Of a stretch of 8,228 nt of DNA, positions 6,461 to 8,228 are shown piece after piece. Source of the DNA: Clostridia bacterium (GTDB taxonomy: Bacteria > Bacillota_A > Clostridia > Oscillospirales > CAG-272); NCBI GenBank assembly GCA_017529175.1, contig JAFXNX010000348.1:1-8228 (forward strand), written 5' to 3'. Numbering within the stretch: position 1 is the first letter of the stretch; every line of letters starts with the position of its first letter. Below the pieces are notes generated by a model. The model saw only the letters and a program-made list of their open reading frames with translations, ran no database searches and had not been told where the DNA came from. Position numbers and translations under genes: made by a program.

Positions 6461-7627
6461 TCAAATGATCTTTGAATAAAAGCTCTCGCCGCAAGCGGCA
6501 AATTCGACGCCGAGGATATCACAGATCGTCGAGGCTATATCGGAAAACGACTTTCTCGTCCCGAGATTAACCGGCCTTAACTTCTTTCCGATTACCACAA
6601 GCGGAACGTACTCCCTCGTGTGATCCGTGCTGACGTCTCCGGGATCGCATCCGTGATCCGCGGTTATAAAGAGCACGTCGTCGTCCCGCATACCCGACAC
6701 GAACGTCGGCAGCCATCCGTCAAATTCAGCGAAAGCGGCGGCGTAGCCGTCGATATCGTTTCGGTGTCCGTAGAGCATATCGAAATCAACGAGATTCGTA
6801 AAGCAAAGGCCGTTAAAATCTTCCTCAAGCAGTTTCTTCGTCACAGCCATACCTTCGGTATTGCCGTGAGTGAACAAGCTCTTCGTAACTCCGCGTCCCG
6901 CGAATATATCTGTGATCTTGCCGACGGCGATAACGTCGCGGCCGGCGTCCTTTATCGCGTCGAGCATAGTCTTTCCGTAAGGCTCAAGCGAAAAATCGTG
7001 TCTGTTGGACGTTCTCTTGAAGCCGCGCTCCGCGTCTCCGACGAACGGACGCGCGATGACTCTTCCCACACCGAGATCGCCCTTTAGCAGTTCGCGCGCG
7101 ATCCTGCAGAATTTATAGAGCGTTTCCGGCGGATAAAGCTCTTCGTGAGCGGCTATCTGAAAAACGCTGTCGGCCGAAGTATACACTATCAGTTTTTTCG
7201 TTGCAACATGCTCCGCTCCGTAATCCTTGATGACTTCCGTCCCGGAGTACGGTTTGTTGCAGATCACGCCGACTCCGCCGCAACGTCTTGAAAACTCGTC
7301 AAGAAGTTCCTTCGGAAAGCCGTCCGGGAACGTCGGAAGAGGTTTTTCCGATACGATACCGGCGATCTCCCAGTGTCCTATTGTCGTATCCTTTCCCATT
7401 GAACGCTCGGCAAGTCTTGCGTATGCGCCTTCCGGCTTTTCGATCGGGGAAAGATACTCCTGCCCGTCGATGTTCGCAAGTCCGTATCTTCTCATATTTT
7501 CACATCTGAAACGCGGACTTCCCGATATATGTTTAAGGGTGTGCGATCCGGCGTCGCCGAAAAGCGCGGCGTCTGGCAATTCTCCGCATCCCAGGCTGTC
7601 AAGTATCACAAGAAATACTCTGCTCAT
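6461..7627 (-). CDS. deoB: Phosphopentomutase
   Basis: The 388-aa enzyme interconverts ribose- or deoxyribose-1-phosphate and the 5-phosphate, linking the two phosphorylases of the operon to central metabolism. It belongs to the alkaline-phosphatase superfamily with a two-metal site. D10 in FLVILDSLG, D283 and H288 in DFDMLYGHRND, D324 and H325 in TADHG, and H336 in STDHTREY match the metal ligands of the Bacillus enzyme. T81 in GKDTTIGHWE is the threonine that is phosphorylated in that family. The cap-domain stretches NKPYSGTE (124-131) and YTSADSVFQIAAHEE (149-163) are also conserved. Length is normal. The ATG at 7627 is chosen over a GTG two codons earlier because that GTG lies within the Shine-Dalgarno sequence GAGGTG. 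The gene starts 15 nt after deoD stops. Confidence 0.97.
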   Translation of the reverse strand: MSRVFLVILDSLGCGELPDAALFGDAGSHTLKHISGSPRFRCENMRRYGLANIDGQEYLSPIEKPEGAYARLAERSMGKDTTIGHWEIAGIVSEKPLPTFPDGFPKELLDEFSRRCGGVGVICNKPYSGTEVIKDYGAEHVATKKLIVYTSADSVFQIAAHEELYPPETLYKFCRIARELLKGDLGVGRVIARPFVGDAERGFKRTSNRHDFSLEPYGKTMLDAIKDAGRDVIAVGKITDIFAGRGVTKSLFTHGNTEGMAVTKKLLEEDFNGLCFTNLVDFDMLYGHRNDIDGYAAAFAEFDGWLPTFVSGMRDDDVLFITADHGCDPGDVSTDHTREYVPLVVIGKKLRPVNLGTRKSFSDIASTICDILGVEFAACGESFYSKII

Positions 7628-7630
7628 GTG

Positions 7631-7636
7631 CACCTC
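7631..7636 (-). promoter_or_regulatory. Ribosome binding site that sets the deoB start
   Basis: The minus strand reads GAGGTG-CAC-ATG-AGC. The purine-rich GAGG is 5 nt before the ATG at 7627. The in-frame GTG at 7633 overlaps this site and so cannot be served by it. The first two residues of the longer reading frame are therefore not expected in the protein. Confidence 0.7.
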
Positions 7637-7642
7637 AAATTA

Positions 7643-8228
7643 TCAAAGTTTTTCCGCTTCGCAAGCGACTTCGAGCGCTACCTCCATCATCTGCGTGAAC
7701 GAGCTCTGTCTTTCCTCTGCGCTCGTCACCTCGTGAGTGAGGATATGGTCTGAGATCGTGCAGATAGCCAGCGCGCGGCGACCTGCTCTCGCGGCGTTCA
7801 TATAAAGTCCCGCCGCTTCCATCTCGATCGCCATTACCCCCATCTTCATCCATTTTGTACTCGCCTGAGCGTCGTCCGAATAAAACGTATCCGAAGAGAG
7901 GATGTTGCCGACGTGATATCTTGCCCCGAGATGCTCGCAAGAGTCTATCGCGAGCTTCATAAGCTTATAGTCCGCGATCGGAGCGAAGCTTCCCGGAAGA
8001 CCGTACTGAGATACGAAATTTGAATTCGTGCATGCGCCCTGTCCGATGACGATGTCCCTGACCTTTATGTTTTCCTGTATTGCGCCGGCAGAACCTATTC
8101 TTATGATATTGTCTACTCCGAAAAAGTTGTAGAGCTCGTACGAGTATATACCGATCGACGGCATTCCCATACCGCTCGCCATTACGCTCACTTTCGTTCC
8201 CTTATACGTTCCGGTATAGCCGTGTACC
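7643..8228 (-). CDS. deoD: Purine-nucleoside phosphorylase, DeoD type, 5' end cut by window edge
   Basis: The last 194 residues are visible; DeoD proteins are about 235, so roughly 40-45 N-terminal residues, with the phosphate-binding MPGDPLRA region, lie beyond the window. The enzyme phosphorolyses purine (deoxy)nucleosides in the cytoplasm as a hexamer. The visible frame starts GYTGTYKG, then [37 protein letters not shown] and [22 protein letters not shown] (the ribose/base pocket) and [18 protein letters not shown] follow. The last carries the Asp and Arg that correspond to E. coli D204 and R217, the proton-donating pair for 6-oxopurines and adenosine. One difference is AS where GH is usual in the GHGMG motif. 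A GTG at 8191 looks like a start but is internal, since conserved family sequence continues upstream of it. It is the first visible gene of the operon; the promoter must be upstream of base 8228. Confidence 0.96.
   Translation of the reverse strand, partial: VHGYTGTYKGTKVSVMASGMGMPSIGIYSYELYNFFGVDNIIRIGSAGAIQENIKVRDIVIGQGACTNSNFVSQYGLPGSFAPIADYKLMKLAIDSCEHLGARYHVGNILSSDTFYSDDAQASTKWMKMGVMAIEMEAAGLYMNAARAGRRALAICTISDHILTHEVTSAEERQSSFTQMMEVALEVACEAEKL

Noticed and set aside
7227..7736. Plus-strand open frames opposite deoB and the end of deoD
   Set aside because: They cross the boundary of two certain genes on the other strand and show no domain or ribosome binding site.
8189..8191. GTG at 8191 as the start of deoD
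   Set aside because: The frame stays open to the window edge and encodes the conserved GYTGTYKG stretch upstream, so the GTG is an internal valine codon.

Overview
The window looks like a chromosomal segment of an anaerobic, fibre-associated Firmicute of the Clostridia/Ruminococcus type. The basis is a secreted protein ending in a type I dockerin (the plug that docks onto cohesins of cellulosome-like complexes), Gram-positive style nucleoside-catabolism enzymes (Pdp rather than E. coli DeoA), purine-rich Shine-Dalgarno sites and a base composition near half G+C. The exact genus cannot be named from the sequence. All intact genes lie on the minus strand.

Reading in the direction of transcription (right to left), positions 8228 to 3568 carry a tight nucleoside-salvage operon: deoD (purine-nucleoside phosphorylase, 5' end outside the window), deoB (phosphopentomutase), cdd (cytidine deaminase), a BMP-family lipoprotein (probable nucleoside-binding protein) and pdp (pyrimidine-nucleoside phosphorylase). 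Gaps are 15 and 18 nt, then two 4-nt overlaps (GTGA, ATGA). Together these genes would capture nucleosides outside the cell, deaminate cytidine to uridine, release bases by phosphorolysis, and turn (deoxy)ribose-1-phosphate into the 5-phosphate for central metabolism. No deoC, permease or ABC ATPase is visible.

Only 24 nt after pdp comes a 628-residue secreted GH25 lysozyme with two tandem copies of a module of about 150 residues and a C-terminal dockerin. It ends at a strong bidirectional terminator (1611-1640).

The stretch 1121-1656 has no intact gene but is not empty. It holds a C-terminal remnant of a heavy-metal P-type ATPase on the plus strand, abutting the last 17 codons of a second dockerin on the minus strand (a deletion or recombination scar near 1445). 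Next come a cluster of hairpins ending in a 15-bp terminator stem (1262-1302) and an AT-rich promoter for the last gene. That gene, 1-1120, is a Gfo/Idh/MocA-family oxidoreductase cut by the window edge.

The points most worth a second look are the two-gene scar, the dockerin-bearing lysozyme at the end of a nucleoside-salvage operon, its repeated module, and the hairpin-rich tail at 1262-1390.
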